From: JBNLAN01 sp050302175
Lineage (GTDB): Bacteria > Pseudomonadota > Zetaproteobacteria > Mariprofundales > Mariprofundaceae
Assembly: GCA_050302175.1 (NCBI GenBank)
Contig: JBNLAN010000035.1
Span: 21,347 to 85,346, forward strand
Length of the DNA: 64,000 nucleotides
Direction: 5' to 3'
Position numbers and translations under genes: made by a program. Positions 1 to 8,917 of the stretch are shown here, piece after piece. The notes beneath the pieces were generated by a model. That model had not been told where the DNA came from. It did not search any database and saw only the letters and a program-made list of their open reading frames with translations. Every line of letters begins with the position of its first letter. The first letter of the stretch is position 1.

Positions 1-45
1 GTCGACCGCCTTGCCGATCTCGGCGACAGTGAGCTTAAAATCTGA
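1..45 (+). CDS. C-terminal end of an upstream gene (partial)
   Basis: Fourteen codons read openly from the window edge to a TGA at 43-45. That stop overlaps the ATG of the pilus ATPase gene in a TGATG arrangement, so the two genes are probably translated together. The residues visible (VDRLADLGDSELKI) are too few to name a family. Given the neighbour, a PilT-type ATPase is a reasonable guess, because pilT and pilU are often adjacent, but nothing in the sequence proves it. Confidence 0.5.
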   Translation, partial: VDRLADLGDSELKI

Positions 46-1136
46 TGGCCGACTGGCACATGATCGATGACCTATTGCTTGCATCCAATAAGCACAAGGC
101 ATCCGACCTGATTATCCGCACCGACGACCGTGTACGCATGCGTATCAATGGCTCGATTATTACGGTCTCACCAGAAAAGGTGCCTGCCCCGAGCCGCGAG
201 CAGATTACGGAAATGATCCGACACATGACGCGTTTTCTGCCAGAGCAACCGGACATCGAAAATATTCATAACCTCGACTTCCACTATTCGCTTGAGAATG
301 TGGCACATTTCCGTGTGCACGTCATGCGCACACATAACGACTTCGGCATCATTTCCCGTATCATTCCGCAAAAAATACCAAGTTTTGACGAGCTGCACCT
401 GCCACCGGTGATTCGCGAAATCACCAATTATAAAAACGGCCTGGTATTAATGGCCGGAGCCACCGGTTCGGGCAAATCGACCACACTGGCGGCAATGCTC
501 AATCACATTATCACCAACCGGCCTGTGCATGCAGTCACCCTGGAAGACCCGATTGAATACCGCTACTCCAACGCCCTGAAGGGCACAGTCTGCCAGCGCG
601 AGCTTGGTCGCGATGTGCTGGATTATCCTCAGGGCCTCAATGACGCACTGCGTGAAACCCCGGACATCATTATTGCCGGTGAAGCGCGTGACAGAAGCGT
701 TATTCAGTTGGCGCTGCAGTCATCCGAAACCGGGCATCTGGTGATGGCAACCGTACATGCCACCACGGCCATTGGTACCATGCAGCGCATCATGTCTTCG
801 TTCAATCTGGATGAGCAGGAGGCTATCCGTGAACGTCTGTCGGAAAACCTGCGTGCAATTATCGTCCAGAAACTACTACCTCTGAAAAATGGCAAAGGAC
901 GCATCGTGGCATTGGAAATCATGATCCGGAACTCAGTCATCAAACACTTTATTCTGGATCCGGATCGCTGGCGTGAAATCCCGCGTGCCATGGAAGAGGG
1001 AACTACCCTCTATGGCAGCCAGACTTTCGACCAGCACCTCCAGAAGCTTGTTGAAACCGACCAGATCACTTACGAAGAGGCCCTGCTCAATGCCAGTTAC
1101 CCGGAAGATTTTGCCATGCGCATGGGAAGGGAATAA
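45..1136 (+). CDS. PilT/PilU-family type IV pilus retraction ATPase
   Basis: A 363-residue hexameric secretion-type ATPase expected at the cytoplasmic base of type IV pili, where PilT/PilU proteins power pilus disassembly and twitching. Visible motifs are a Walker A loop GATGSGKST at about residues 138-146, an Asp-box region LEDPIEY, a Walker B region DIIIAGEARD near 207-216, and a His-box region ETGHLVMATVHATTA. The C-terminus has the SQTFDQ...ITYEEAL pattern typical of PilU/PilT tails. PilT proper usually has GEMRD; here it is GEARD, and the QTFDQ tail leans toward PilU. I therefore leave the symbol open. The ATG overlaps the previous stop (TGATG). The gene ends 9 bases before the convergent acyltransferase gene. 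Confidence 0.88.
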   Translation: MADWHMIDDLLLASNKHKASDLIIRTDDRVRMRINGSIITVSPEKVPAPSREQITEMIRHMTRFLPEQPDIENIHNLDFHYSLENVAHFRVHVMRTHNDFGIISRIIPQKIPSFDELHLPPVIREITNYKNGLVLMAGATGSGKSTTLAAMLNHIITNRPVHAVTLEDPIEYRYSNALKGTVCQRELGRDVLDYPQGLNDALRETPDIIIAGEARDRSVIQLALQSSETGHLVMATVHATTAIGTMQRIMSSFNLDEQEAIRERLSENLRAIIVQKLLPLKNGKGRIVALEIMIRNSVIKHFILDPDRWREIPRAMEEGTTLYGSQTFDQHLQKLVETDQITYEEALLNASYPEDFAMRMGRE

Positions 1137-1145
1137 CCAGACTCA

Positions 1146-1856
1146 TCACCCTCCGTTTCTTGGAATCTTTCGCAGAGCATGACTAATCACTTCAATATTC
1201 ATGGCTATGTCATTCCGGTTCGCAGCCTTGGTCTTCGGAAGGTGCAGCAGTTCGCCAAAAGTAATGCGCGCCCTTCCCCGTCGTATAAACGAGGTCGACA
1301 TATGCACATGGTCGAACGGCCATACCCCGGAGATTCGAAACGGTAAAATCGGGACACCGGTTTCCATCGCAATAACTGCAGCGCCAGGATAAATTTTATG
1401 CAGCGGGATCGGTGGGTTGGCCCCCCCTTCCGGAAAAAGACACAAAACCTGCCCGCTTCTCACACGTTCAAATGCTGCCCGCAGCGCATGACGATTCGCT
1501 CCTCCCGGATTTACCGGCACTACCCCTACCCGGTCGAAGAACCACTTCAACCCCATGCCCTGATAATATTCCCGCGCCATTAGAAAAGAGAGAGGACGAT
1601 CAACCGCCGCCTGAATCAGAAACGGATCGACACCTGCTCTGTGATTTCCAATGAGAAGCAATGGGCCCTCAGGTAAACGATACTGCTGCCGGGACAGCCG
1701 TTGCCAATGGCAACAATATATCCGATTCAAAAACCGGAGGAGATAATCCGGTCCATGTTGTGTTGATGCACTTGCCAAACTACACCGCCCTTCCCCTGCA
1801 TTTGATCCTGTGGAGACAGTACAACTATAGACGACAGGGAAAGTGAGCCCTGGCAC
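1146..1856 (-). CDS. PlsC-like lysophospholipid acyltransferase
   Basis: Membrane-associated acyltransferase of the PlsC/LPLAT family, which transfers an acyl chain to a lysophospholipid or similar acceptor. With a GTG start at 1856 it is 236 residues. The HX4D catalytic motif is NHRAGVD at residues 71-77, and the acceptor-binding motif is FPEGGAN at 141-147, in place of the commoner FPEGTRS. The first ~45 residues have little family character, so a downstream start is possible. It follows the chorismate-utilising gene by 5 bases and is the last gene of the long leftward block. Its position next to fatty-acid genes suits phospholipid synthesis, but the exact acceptor (LPA, ornithine lipid or other) cannot be read from sequence. 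Confidence 0.8.
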   Translation of the reverse strand: MPGLTFPVVYSCTVSTGSNAGEGRCSLASASTQHGPDYLLRFLNRIYCCHWQRLSRQQYRLPEGPLLLIGNHRAGVDPFLIQAAVDRPLSFLMAREYYQGMGLKWFFDRVGVVPVNPGGANRHALRAAFERVRSGQVLCLFPEGGANPPIPLHKIYPGAAVIAMETGVPILPFRISGVWPFDHVHMSTSFIRRGRARITFGELLHLPKTKAANRNDIAMNIEVISHALRKIPRNGG

Positions 1857-1861
1857 AAGCC

Positions 1862-3136
1862 CTAAGAATACAAAGCACGCAGCAACCCCTCTGCCTTGTG
1901 CTCCGTCTCATGCAGTTCATGCTCAGGATCAGAGTCAGCAACAATACCGGCCCCTGCCGCCCAGTGAAGTTCGGCCTGCCAGTGCCAGAAGGTTCGAATA
2001 AGAATATTCATATCAGCGCAGCCATCCCATGCCACATATCCTACGCCGCCGGTATAAGGGCCACGTGCACGCCCCTCAAGCTCATGAATAATTTGCATAC
2101 AACGTATTTTCGGGCATCCGGTAATAGTTCCACCGGGGAACATAGCAGCGAACAGATCCACGACATCTCTGCCTTCAGCCAGCCGGCCGGAGACATTGGA
2201 AACAATATGCTGCACGGTGGCATAGCGCTCGATACTCATCTGCTCATCCACACGAACAGTGCCTGGCCTGCAGACGCGTCCAAGATCGTTACGTTCAAGA
2301 TCAACAAGCATGATGTGCTCGGCTCGCTCTTTTTCAGATAGAAGCAGCTCATCGCACAAAATATGATCCTGATCTGCGTCACCTCGTCTGCGTGTCCCGG
2401 CAATCGGGCGGCTATCGACAACACCATCGTTTCTCATTCGAAACAGACGCTCTGGAGAGGAGGAAACCAGTGTAAGCTCGCCAACGCGCACAAAGCAGGA
2501 AAACGGGGCAGGATTCACCGCCCTCAGGCGCGCATAAAGAACTGCCAGCTCGGTTGCCGCGTATGGGGCCTTCCAGAAGCGGGCGATATTGGCCTGAAAA
2601 ATATCGCCGGCCTCAATATACTGCTTCACCCGCAGCACAGCCCGTTGATAGGCCACTGCATCGCTTTCGTCGATCTCTTTTTTCAGTACGATATTGCGCT
2701 TTGAAGAGACGCTCTCCAACTCGACAGGCCGCAGCATCGCTTCGATCCGATCAAGTTGCTTTTCACTACGCGCAGCCATCATCACTTCGGCGGCCTCTGC
2801 ATCAAAACAACAGCTCCACGCCGGATAAAACAGCCAAAGCGTTGGGCCGGGAAGCGCTGTTCTGGGTACAGGGAGATTTTCAATGAGCCTTCCGGCCTCG
2901 TAGGCTGCATAAAACAGACAACGAATCGCTCCATTAGCCGCAGCATCCGTAATCGGCTCAAGGCTCTGCCGCCACTGTTGCAGGATCTGTGCCGAATCTC
3001 CGGCTATAGTTTCCCCTTCCGCAGAGACCAAAAACTGTCGCCCGCTCCCGTCCGGACTTTCGAGTATCGCGGTAAAGCGCTCCGGATCACGACTAAAAAT
3101 ATCGTAGGCGGAAGCTGACCCCTGCGCCCATGGCAC
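1862..3136 (-). CDS. pabB: Chorismate-utilising enzyme, aminodeoxychorismate synthase component I-like
   Basis: Member of the PabB/TrpE family, converting chorismate with ammonia or glutamine to 4-amino-4-deoxychorismate (folate) or anthranilate. The chorismate-binding C-terminal half is clear: FPGGTITGCPK, EHIMLVDLERNDLGRV, GPYTGGVGYV and GAGIVADSDPE. The segment PIAGTRRRG has Ala where E. coli PabB has its catalytic Lys (PIKGT) and where TrpE has Ala, so PabB versus TrpE is not settled. PabB is preferred because no trp genes are nearby. The frame is open to a TTG at 3190, but that would translate through a terminator hairpin (3144-3173). The GTG at 3136 just after the T-run is the likelier start, giving 424 residues. 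No strong Shine-Dalgarno is seen. Confidence 0.78.
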   Translation of the reverse strand: MPWAQGSASAYDIFSRDPERFTAILESPDGSGRQFLVSAEGETIAGDSAQILQQWRQSLEPITDAAANGAIRCLFYAAYEAGRLIENLPVPRTALPGPTLWLFYPAWSCCFDAEAAEVMMAARSEKQLDRIEAMLRPVELESVSSKRNIVLKKEIDESDAVAYQRAVLRVKQYIEAGDIFQANIARFWKAPYAATELAVLYARLRAVNPAPFSCFVRVGELTLVSSSPERLFRMRNDGVVDSRPIAGTRRRGDADQDHILCDELLLSEKERAEHIMLVDLERNDLGRVCRPGTVRVDEQMSIERYATVQHIVSNVSGRLAEGRDVVDLFAAMFPGGTITGCPKIRCMQIIHELEGRARGPYTGGVGYVAWDGCADMNILIRTFWHWQAELHWAAGAGIVADSDPEHELHETEHKAEGLLRALYS

Positions 3137-3137
3137 C

Positions 3138-3174
3138 CTGCGAAAAAAAAACGGGCCGGTATTTGAACCGGCCC
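3138..3174 (-). terminator. Rho-independent terminator after fabF
   Basis: Read on the minus strand, a perfect 7-bp GC stem GGGCCGG / CCGGCCC with a short TTCAAATA loop is followed directly by a run of nine T. It lies about 40 bases beyond the fabF stop and just before the pabB-like gene, so it should end the fatty-acid transcript. The following two genes would then need read-through or their own promoter. Confidence 0.88.
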
Positions 3175-3213
3175 TTGAATTACTCAACAATGAAAACTCT
3201 CGTTCGTCAGCTG

Positions 3214-4458
3214 TCAGGCGAACTTCTTGAGCACAAGTGAAGCATTGGTACCGCCGAACCCGAAGGAGTTCGAAATAGCCACCTGAATATCTGCTTCACG
3301 TGCCGTATGCGGCACATAATCGAGGTCGCATTCCGGATCGGGATTATCAAGATTAATCGTCGGTGGAATGATGCGATTCAAAATTGCCAGAACCGTAAAT
3401 CCTGCTTCGATACCGCCTGCAGCGCCCAACAGATGCCCCGTCATCGACTTGGTTGAAGAGACCATCAGCTTTTTGGCGTGAGCACCAAAAACAGTTTTAA
3501 TACCTTCAGTTTCAGCCACGTCACCTGCCGGCGTTGAGGTCCCGTGGGCGTTGATATAATCAACTTCATCAACATTGATACCACCGGACGCCAGTGCCAC
3601 TTTCATGCAACGAGCACCACCCTCACCACCCGGTGCCGGTGCGGTAAGATGATAGGCATCGCCTGTCATGCCATAGCCAACGACTTCAGCCAAAATATTG
3701 GCGCCGCGCGCCTTGGCAGTTTCGAGCGACTCCAGCACCAGCACGCCAGCGCCTTCACCCATGACAAAACCGTCACGGTCCACATCCCACGGACGCGAAG
3801 CACGCTCAGGCTCATCATTGCGGGTAGAGAGTGCACGTGAGGCACAGAACCCCCCGATTCCAAGTTCACAAACCACCGCTTCGGAGCCGCCTGCAATCAT
3901 CGCATCGGCATCACCGCGTGCGATAATATTGTACGCATCACCGATAGCATGGGTCGCAGTAGCACAGGCGGTCACAGTGGCAGAATTCGGCCCCTTGGCG
4001 CCTGTCATCATCGACACCCAGCCGGAGGTCATGTTGATAATCGCTTGCGGAATGAAGAAGGGAGAAATCTTGCGAGCTCCACCTTCCTCATAGCTCCGGA
4101 GAGTCTTCTCAATAACCGGCAAACCACCCATACCGGCACCGATCATCACGCCAACACGCTCGGCATTGGCATCGGTAATCTCCAAACCCGACTGCTCCAG
4201 AGCCATCAGGCCTGCAGCAATACCGAAATGGATAAAGGTATCCATTTTGCGGGCATCCTTTTTGTTGATGAATTTCTCAACGTCGAAATCCTTCACTTCG
4301 CCCGCAATCGTTGAGGCCATGCCGGTCGCCTCCGCATCAAAATGCGTGATGCGCCCGATGCCGGAGACCCCGTTAATCAGGTTGTTCCAGGTAACATCGG
4401 TACCGGTGCCGAGCGGGGTGACCAGCCCGACTCCGGTAACGACAACACGGTTTTTCAC
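3214..4458 (-). CDS. fabF: 3-oxoacyl-ACP synthase II (KAS II)
   Basis: Condensing enzyme that elongates acyl-ACP with malonyl-ACP in the type II fatty acid pathway. At 414 residues it has standard FabF length. The nucleophile is Cys165 in TVTACATATH; the two active-site histidines are His305 (INAHGTSTPAGD) and His342 (MTGHLLGAAGG). It starts with GTG three bases after the acpP stop, the usual acpP-fabF coupling. It is the last fatty-acid gene before the terminator at about 3144-3173. Confidence 0.97.
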   Translation of the reverse strand: MKNRVVVTGVGLVTPLGTGTDVTWNNLINGVSGIGRITHFDAEATGMASTIAGEVKDFDVEKFINKKDARKMDTFIHFGIAAGLMALEQSGLEITDANAERVGVMIGAGMGGLPVIEKTLRSYEEGGARKISPFFIPQAIINMTSGWVSMMTGAKGPNSATVTACATATHAIGDAYNIIARGDADAMIAGGSEAVVCELGIGGFCASRALSTRNDEPERASRPWDVDRDGFVMGEGAGVLVLESLETAKARGANILAEVVGYGMTGDAYHLTAPAPGGEGGARCMKVALASGGINVDEVDYINAHGTSTPAGDVAETEGIKTVFGAHAKKLMVSSTKSMTGHLLGAAGGIEAGFTVLAILNRIIPPTINLDNPDPECDLDYVPHTAREADIQVAISNSFGFGGTNASLVLKKFA

Positions 4459-4461
4459 GGA

Positions 4462-4701
4462 TTATTCGGCTTTGGCAGCGATATAGTCGATTGCGTTCTG
4501 TACGCTCTGAATCTTTTCAGCGTCTTCATCAGGAATTTCGATACCGAACTCCTCTTCGAAAGCCATCACTAGCTCAACGGTATCGAGGGAATCGGCACCC
4601 AGATCATCCACAAAGGACGAATCGGAGTTGATTTCGCTCTCATCAACATTCAGCTGATCAGCAACGATTTTAATGACTTTCGCTTCAATTTCTGCAGACA
4701 T
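4462..4701 (-). CDS. acpP: Acyl carrier protein
   Basis: 79-residue acidic carrier protein. The phosphopantetheine attachment serine is Ser38 in the DDLGADSLDTVELVM signature. It holds growing chains for FabD, FabH, FabG, FabF, FabZ and the LpxA/LpxD/PlsX acyltransfer steps encoded in the same block. A good ribosome site (GGGAGG, 6 bases before ATG) and a candidate promoter in the 126-base gap behind it suit the high expression expected of ACP. Confidence 0.98.
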   Translation of the reverse strand: MSAEIEAKVIKIVADQLNVDESEINSDSSFVDDLGADSLDTVELVMAFEEEFGIEIPDEDAEKIQSVQNAIDYIAAKAE

Positions 4702-4731
4702 ATTGGTCCTCCCAAAACGAGTTAGGTGCGG

Positions 4732-4760
4732 CTTCTATCACAGGTTACAGGGCCACACAA
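4732..4760 (-). promoter_or_regulatory. Candidate promoter for acpP
   Basis: On the minus strand, TTGTGT and TAGAAG are separated by 17 bases, with a TG just ahead of the -10 (extended -10 type), 30 bases upstream of the acpP ATG. The boxes are weak matches. The support is mainly that this is the only sizeable gap inside the fatty-acid cluster. Confidence 0.33.
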
Positions 4761-4827
4761 GCCTGAAAACCTCACATTAGCAGATCGATATTCTGACGCT
4801 TCGCCAGCATACCGACCAGCATTCAAA

Positions 4828-5565
4828 CTACATATACATTCCGCCATTCACATGAATGACCTGCCCGGTAATGTAACCGGCCGAATCGCTGGCCAAAAAA
4901 GCCACCGCAGCCGCAACATCATCCGGACTACCCAGCCTCCCAAGTGGAACCTGGTCGGAAAGTGCGGCGTGGGCGTCCTCAGCCAGCTCTGCGGTCATAT
5001 CCGTCGCAATAAAGCCAGGGGCAACTGCATTCACCGTAATGCCGCGCGATCCAATTTCACGTGCCAGCGAACGGGTCAAAGCATCAATCCCGCCCTTGCT
5101 TGCACAATAATTTAACTGGCCTGGGTTTCCCATCGAGGCCACAACCGACGAAATGTTGATGATTCGACCACCCTTGGCCTTCATCATCGGCTTCAGCACC
5201 GCTTGCGCCGCATAAAACACCGATGACAGATTGGTGTCAATCACCTGTTGCCAGTCTTCGGCCTTCATACGCATTGCAAGCGTATCGCGAGTAATGCCCG
5301 CATTATTCACCAGTACATCCAATCGACCAAAATCCTTAGCCGTTTCCTGCACAAATAACTGCACAGCATCCTTATCAGAAACATCCACAGCACGTGCTAC
5401 TACCTTAACGCCATGCACCTTAAGCTTATCAGCAGCGGCCTGCGTTGTTTCAATGCGTGTACCGCAAATAGCAAGGTCGAAGCCATCTTTCGCCAGCCGT
5501 TCGGCAATGGCAAAACCAATTCCTCGACTCGCTCCGGTGACAATTGCTACAGGCTTGTTACTCAC
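4828..5565 (-). CDS. fabG: 3-oxoacyl-ACP reductase
   Basis: NADPH-dependent reductase of the SDR family, acting on beta-ketoacyl-ACP. It has the cofactor loop TGASRGIG at residues 10-17, NNAG at 87-90, and catalytic Ser140, Tyr153 and Lys157 (YCASK). The GTG at 5565 was chosen because GGAGGGG lies 4 bases before it and the resulting 245 residues match FabG length. The open frame upstream extends into fabD. It overlaps the fabD end by 8 bases. Confidence 0.97.
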   Translation of the reverse strand: MSNKPVAIVTGASRGIGFAIAERLAKDGFDLAICGTRIETTQAAADKLKVHGVKVVARAVDVSDKDAVQLFVQETAKDFGRLDVLVNNAGITRDTLAMRMKAEDWQQVIDTNLSSVFYAAQAVLKPMMKAKGGRIINISSVVASMGNPGQLNYCASKGGIDALTRSLAREIGSRGITVNAVAPGFIATDMTAELAEDAHAALSDQVPLGRLGSPDDVAAAVAFLASDSAGYITGQVIHVNGGMYM

Positions 5566-6511
5566 TGGCCCCTCCTGCTGCCCTGATACTCTCATCAAAA
5601 CTTTCGGGCGACAAGGTTGTATACAGGCTTGCATCGCGCTCAATCCGCTTGACCAGCCCGGCCAGCACTTTCCCCGGTCCCATCTCTACAAACTGGCTGA
5701 TACCGATGTTACGCATGCGCTCCACACTCTCGGTCCAGCGAACAGGGGCAACCAGCTGCTCAACCAGCGCTTTCCGAATATCAGCAGCATTATCAAGTGG
5801 TGCAGCCAGAGCATTGCTCCACACCGGGCGACTCGGAGCTGCCATCGCAATCCCTTTCAGCTCTTCACGCATACGATCCGCTGCGGCCTGCATCAACGGC
5901 GTATGCGAAGGGGCGCTTACGGCGAGCGGCAGCGCACGTTTGGCGCCGGCCTCAGTTGCTGCCGACATGGCGCGATCCACCGCAGCAGCGTGCCCTGCAA
6001 TCACCAATTGCCCGGGGCAATTATAGTTGGCAGGCCATACTTTTTCGTTTACATCCGAAGCCTTGCTGCAAATCTCACCCACCACCGCATCTTCCAGACC
6101 AAGAATTGCCGCCATACGCCCCACACCGGCAGCAACCGCCTCGGTCATGGCACGCCCACGGAAGGCGACCAGAGAAACCGCATCGGAAAACTGAAATACC
6201 CCGGCAGCAACCAGCGCCGAATACTCACCAAGCGAATGCCCGGCTACATGTGACGCCTCAGCACCCGAACGCTCACGCCATAGTCGCAACAATGCCACCG
6301 AAGCGGTCAGTAGCGCCGGCTGAGTATATTCAGTACGATCAAGTTTAGACTCCGAATCATCGAGCACCAGGTGCTTCATGTCATAACCCAGCACATCGGA
6401 AGCCTCTGTAAAGGTTGCGGCTACAATGGAGTGTTGCTCCAAGTGTTGTACCAGCATTCCCTTCGACTGGGAGCCTTGTCCCGGAAAAATAAACGCCAGA
6501 TTTGAATTCAT
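5558..6511 (-). CDS. fabD: Malonyl-CoA:ACP transacylase
   Basis: Loads malonate from CoA onto ACP. The sequence begins MNSNLAFIFPGQGSQ, the usual FabD N-terminus, and has the nucleophile Ser93 in GHSLGEYSAL and His203 in SAPSHTPLM. The ATG at 6511, preceded by GAGGG, gives 317 residues, close to the family norm of ~310. It lies between fabH and fabG as in many proteobacteria. Confidence 0.97.
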   Translation of the reverse strand: MNSNLAFIFPGQGSQSKGMLVQHLEQHSIVAATFTEASDVLGYDMKHLVLDDSESKLDRTEYTQPALLTASVALLRLWRERSGAEASHVAGHSLGEYSALVAAGVFQFSDAVSLVAFRGRAMTEAVAAGVGRMAAILGLEDAVVGEICSKASDVNEKVWPANYNCPGQLVIAGHAAAVDRAMSAATEAGAKRALPLAVSAPSHTPLMQAAADRMREELKGIAMAAPSRPVWSNALAAPLDNAADIRKALVEQLVAPVRWTESVERMRNIGISQFVEMGPGKVLAGLVKRIERDASLYTTLSPESFDESIRAAGGASE

Positions 6512-6557
6512 GTTCCCTCGTTCCATGGTGAGTTTTGTTTTCCGCGAAGCGGAGAGC

Positions 6558-7592
6558 CTACTTGCTCCAGCGCAGCAAATTGGCACCCCAGACAAATCCA
6601 CCGCCAAAAGCTTCCAGCAGGATCAGTTGCCCCTTAGCCAGTTTCCCATCCCGATAGAGTGTATCCAGCGCCAGTGGCACGCTTGCCGCTGATGTGTTGG
6701 CATGCTTATCGACAGTAACTGCCACACGCTCCATGCTCATCTTAAGCTTTTTGGCGGTTGCAGTAATGATGCGCATATTGGCCTGATGCGGCACCAGCCA
6801 ATCAACATCCTCGTCCTTCAGACCATGCTGCGAAAGAATCTCTTCAACCACCTCGCCCAGCTTGGTGACCGCCATACGAAACACTTCGTTGCCTTTCATC
6901 TCGACTGCAGCAGCGCCAGCCGAATCGAGATGCATATCCGGGGATTCCGGCCTGTCCGGATGATGGTGATACGGGCTGGCAGAGTGGTCATGAGAAGCCA
7001 TCAGCAGATCGCGATAGGAACCATCTGCATGCAACACCGAACCGAGAACGCCTCCCGCCTCACTCCGCCCTTCCAGCACCACTGCGCCAGCGCCATCTCC
7101 AAACAGGACGCAGGTTGCGCGATCCTGCCAGTCCAGAATGCGCGACATTGACTCCGCACCAATGAGTAGCACGCGATTAAACATTCCTGCCCGAATCATG
7201 GCATCGGCATGGGCCAGGCCATAGACAAAGCCGGAACAAACCGCCTGCACATCCCATGCGGGACAGTTCGACCCACCTATCTTGGATCCACTAAGCTTGC
7301 TTTGCACGATACTGGCTGTAGAGGGGAAAATAAGATCAGGTGTGGTGGTGGCAACCACAATGGCATCAATATCGGCAACTGTCATACCGGCATCGTTAAG
7401 AGCTGCTTTTGCTGCTGCCGTTGCCAGATCAGACGTCTTCTTTTCAGGCCCAATGATATGACGTTGCCGGATGCCCGTGCGCTCACGAATCCACTCATCA
7501 GTGGTATCCACCATGCTTTCCAGCTCTTGATTACTCAGGATTCGTTCCGGCAAATAGGAACCGATACCAATAATGTGTGCGACCCTGCTCAT
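6558..7592 (-). CDS. fabH: 3-oxoacyl-ACP synthase III (KAS III)
   Basis: Starts fatty acid synthesis by condensing acetyl-CoA with malonyl-ACP. The catalytic triad is Cys119 (VQAVCSGFVYG), His269 (VPHQANMR) and Asn299 (KHANTSAAS). It is 344 residues, some 25 longer than E. coli FabH. The extra length includes a His/Pro/Asp-rich insert at about 200-222 (HDHSASPYHHHPDRP), before the second domain, which the E. coli enzyme lacks. The ATG overlaps the plsX stop by 4 bases. Confidence 0.96.
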   Translation of the reverse strand: MSRVAHIIGIGSYLPERILSNQELESMVDTTDEWIRERTGIRQRHIIGPEKKTSDLATAAAKAALNDAGMTVADIDAIVVATTTPDLIFPSTASIVQSKLSGSKIGGSNCPAWDVQAVCSGFVYGLAHADAMIRAGMFNRVLLIGAESMSRILDWQDRATCVLFGDGAGAVVLEGRSEAGGVLGSVLHADGSYRDLLMASHDHSASPYHHHPDRPESPDMHLDSAGAAAVEMKGNEVFRMAVTKLGEVVEEILSQHGLKDEDVDWLVPHQANMRIITATAKKLKMSMERVAVTVDKHANTSAASVPLALDTLYRDGKLAKGQLILLEAFGGGFVWGANLLRWSK

Positions 7593-8611
7593 TCAGCTTC
7601 CATCCAGCGACTAATGGAATCAGTGATATTATTGAGCAGACCGGCCGAAACCTGGCGGCACGCCACTTCAATGGCACACGCAAAGGCATAATCATCGGCC
7701 GAACCGTGACTCTTGACCACTACACCATTCAGACCAAGCAAAGGAGCGCCGTTATATTCGTTAGGGTTAATGGCGTTACGCAAACGCCTCAGCGCTCCGC
7801 CGGAGAGTACAGCGCCCACCTTTGCCAGCAGACTGGAAGTGAGCTCCCGCTTCAAATGGTGTGCGGCAAATTTGGCGGTTCCCTCGATGGTCTTGAGCGC
7901 CACATTACCAACAAAACCATCGCAGACCACTACATCAGCCTTATCGCCGAACAGCTCGGTACCTTCAACATTTCCAATAAAATTCACATCGATACCATAA
8001 AGCTCGGTTGCGGCAAGGCGCACAACATCATTGCCCTTGATATCCTCACTGCCAATATTAAGAAGTCCGACACGCGGCAGTTCAATCCCTTCGGCCTGCA
8101 TATAACAGGAGCCCATCACGCCAAACTGCACCAGATGCCGTGCGGTATTATCCACATTCGCGCCCACATCAAGAAACAGGGTGCGACCCGGCAATACCGT
8201 TGCAATGGCAGGGCGATCAATACCAGGCAGGGTTTTCAGAATAAGTTTGGAAATCGCCATCAGCGCGCCGGTATTGCCAGCGCTAACCAGCGCATCCCAA
8301 TCGCCATCACGAACAGCGCGTGCGCCAACATGAATGGAAGAGTTCTTTTTCTTGCGTACTGCTGTTGAAGGAGATTCGCACATCTCAATAACGTCTTCAG
8401 CTGAAATCAGTTCGACCTGACCATCAATGCCATGCTGTTTTAACAACGGCTCAAGCACTTCGGATCTGCCAACGATACCGTATTTAACGTTTTTATCCTT
8501 GCGTTTGAGAGAAATCGCAAGCGCACTGACAACCATTCCCGGGCCCTGATCGCCCCCGTGACCATCCAGCAGGATGCGAGGCACGCGTAGCGCCAAAGCT
8601 GTATCGTTCAA
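7589..8611 (-). CDS. plsX: Phosphate acyltransferase
   Basis: Makes acyl-phosphate from acyl-ACP for glycerol-3-phosphate acylation by PlsY, so it joins fatty acid and phospholipid synthesis. The N-terminus RILLDGHGGDQGPGMVV is the PlsX signature region, here DGHGGD rather than the usual DAMGGD. Later family blocks DALVSAGNTGALM and FLDVGANVDNT are present. The start is TTG at 8611, 6 bases after GGAGG; 340 residues is typical. It lies in the standard rpmF-plsX-fabH order. Confidence 0.95.
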   Translation of the reverse strand: MNDTALALRVPRILLDGHGGDQGPGMVVSALAISLKRKDKNVKYGIVGRSEVLEPLLKQHGIDGQVELISAEDVIEMCESPSTAVRKKKNSSIHVGARAVRDGDWDALVSAGNTGALMAISKLILKTLPGIDRPAIATVLPGRTLFLDVGANVDNTARHLVQFGVMGSCYMQAEGIELPRVGLLNIGSEDIKGNDVVRLAATELYGIDVNFIGNVEGTELFGDKADVVVCDGFVGNVALKTIEGTAKFAAHHLKRELTSSLLAKVGAVLSGGALRRLRNAINPNEYNGAPLLGLNGVVVKSHGSADDYAFACAIEVACRQVSAGLLNNITDSISRWMEAE

Positions 8612-8698
8612 GAATCTCCTCCCGTCCGCATAAAAGTCGGAAGCAGATATCGATTATGCGTGATGACTAACAAAATCAAAGTTTGCTGCTAACTAAGA

Positions 8699-8881
8699 TC
8701 AATCCTCGGCCACAGACAGAACTTCACGACCCTTGTACTCACCGCAATGCGGGCAGGCATGATGCGGACGCATCATTTCGCCACATGCCGGACATGCGCT
8801 CATACCAGGAATTGCCAGACCATCATGAGCACGACGCATATTGCGGCGAGACTGGGTCACTTTCCTCTTTGGAACTGCCAT
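8699..8881 (-). CDS. rpmF: 50S ribosomal protein L32
   Basis: 60-residue basic ribosomal protein starting MAVPKRKVTQSRRNMRRAH. It keeps the zinc-ribbon cysteines CPAC and CPHC, so it is the zinc-binding (C+) form. A strong AAGGAG site precedes the ATG. It sits between yceD and plsX as in E. coli. Confidence 0.97.
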   Translation of the reverse strand: MAVPKRKVTQSRRNMRRAHDGLAIPGMSACPACGEMMRPHHACPHCGEYKGREVLSVAED

Positions 8882-8917
8882 TCTAGACTCCTTGTTCGGT
8901 CAGCCATCCCATCATGG

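Noticed and set aside
5231..6253. Long open frame on the + strand opposite fabG/fabD (340 codons)
   Set aside because: It is the antisense of two certain genes, has no ribosome site, and its product is a Cys/His/Pro/Ser mix with no fold pattern.
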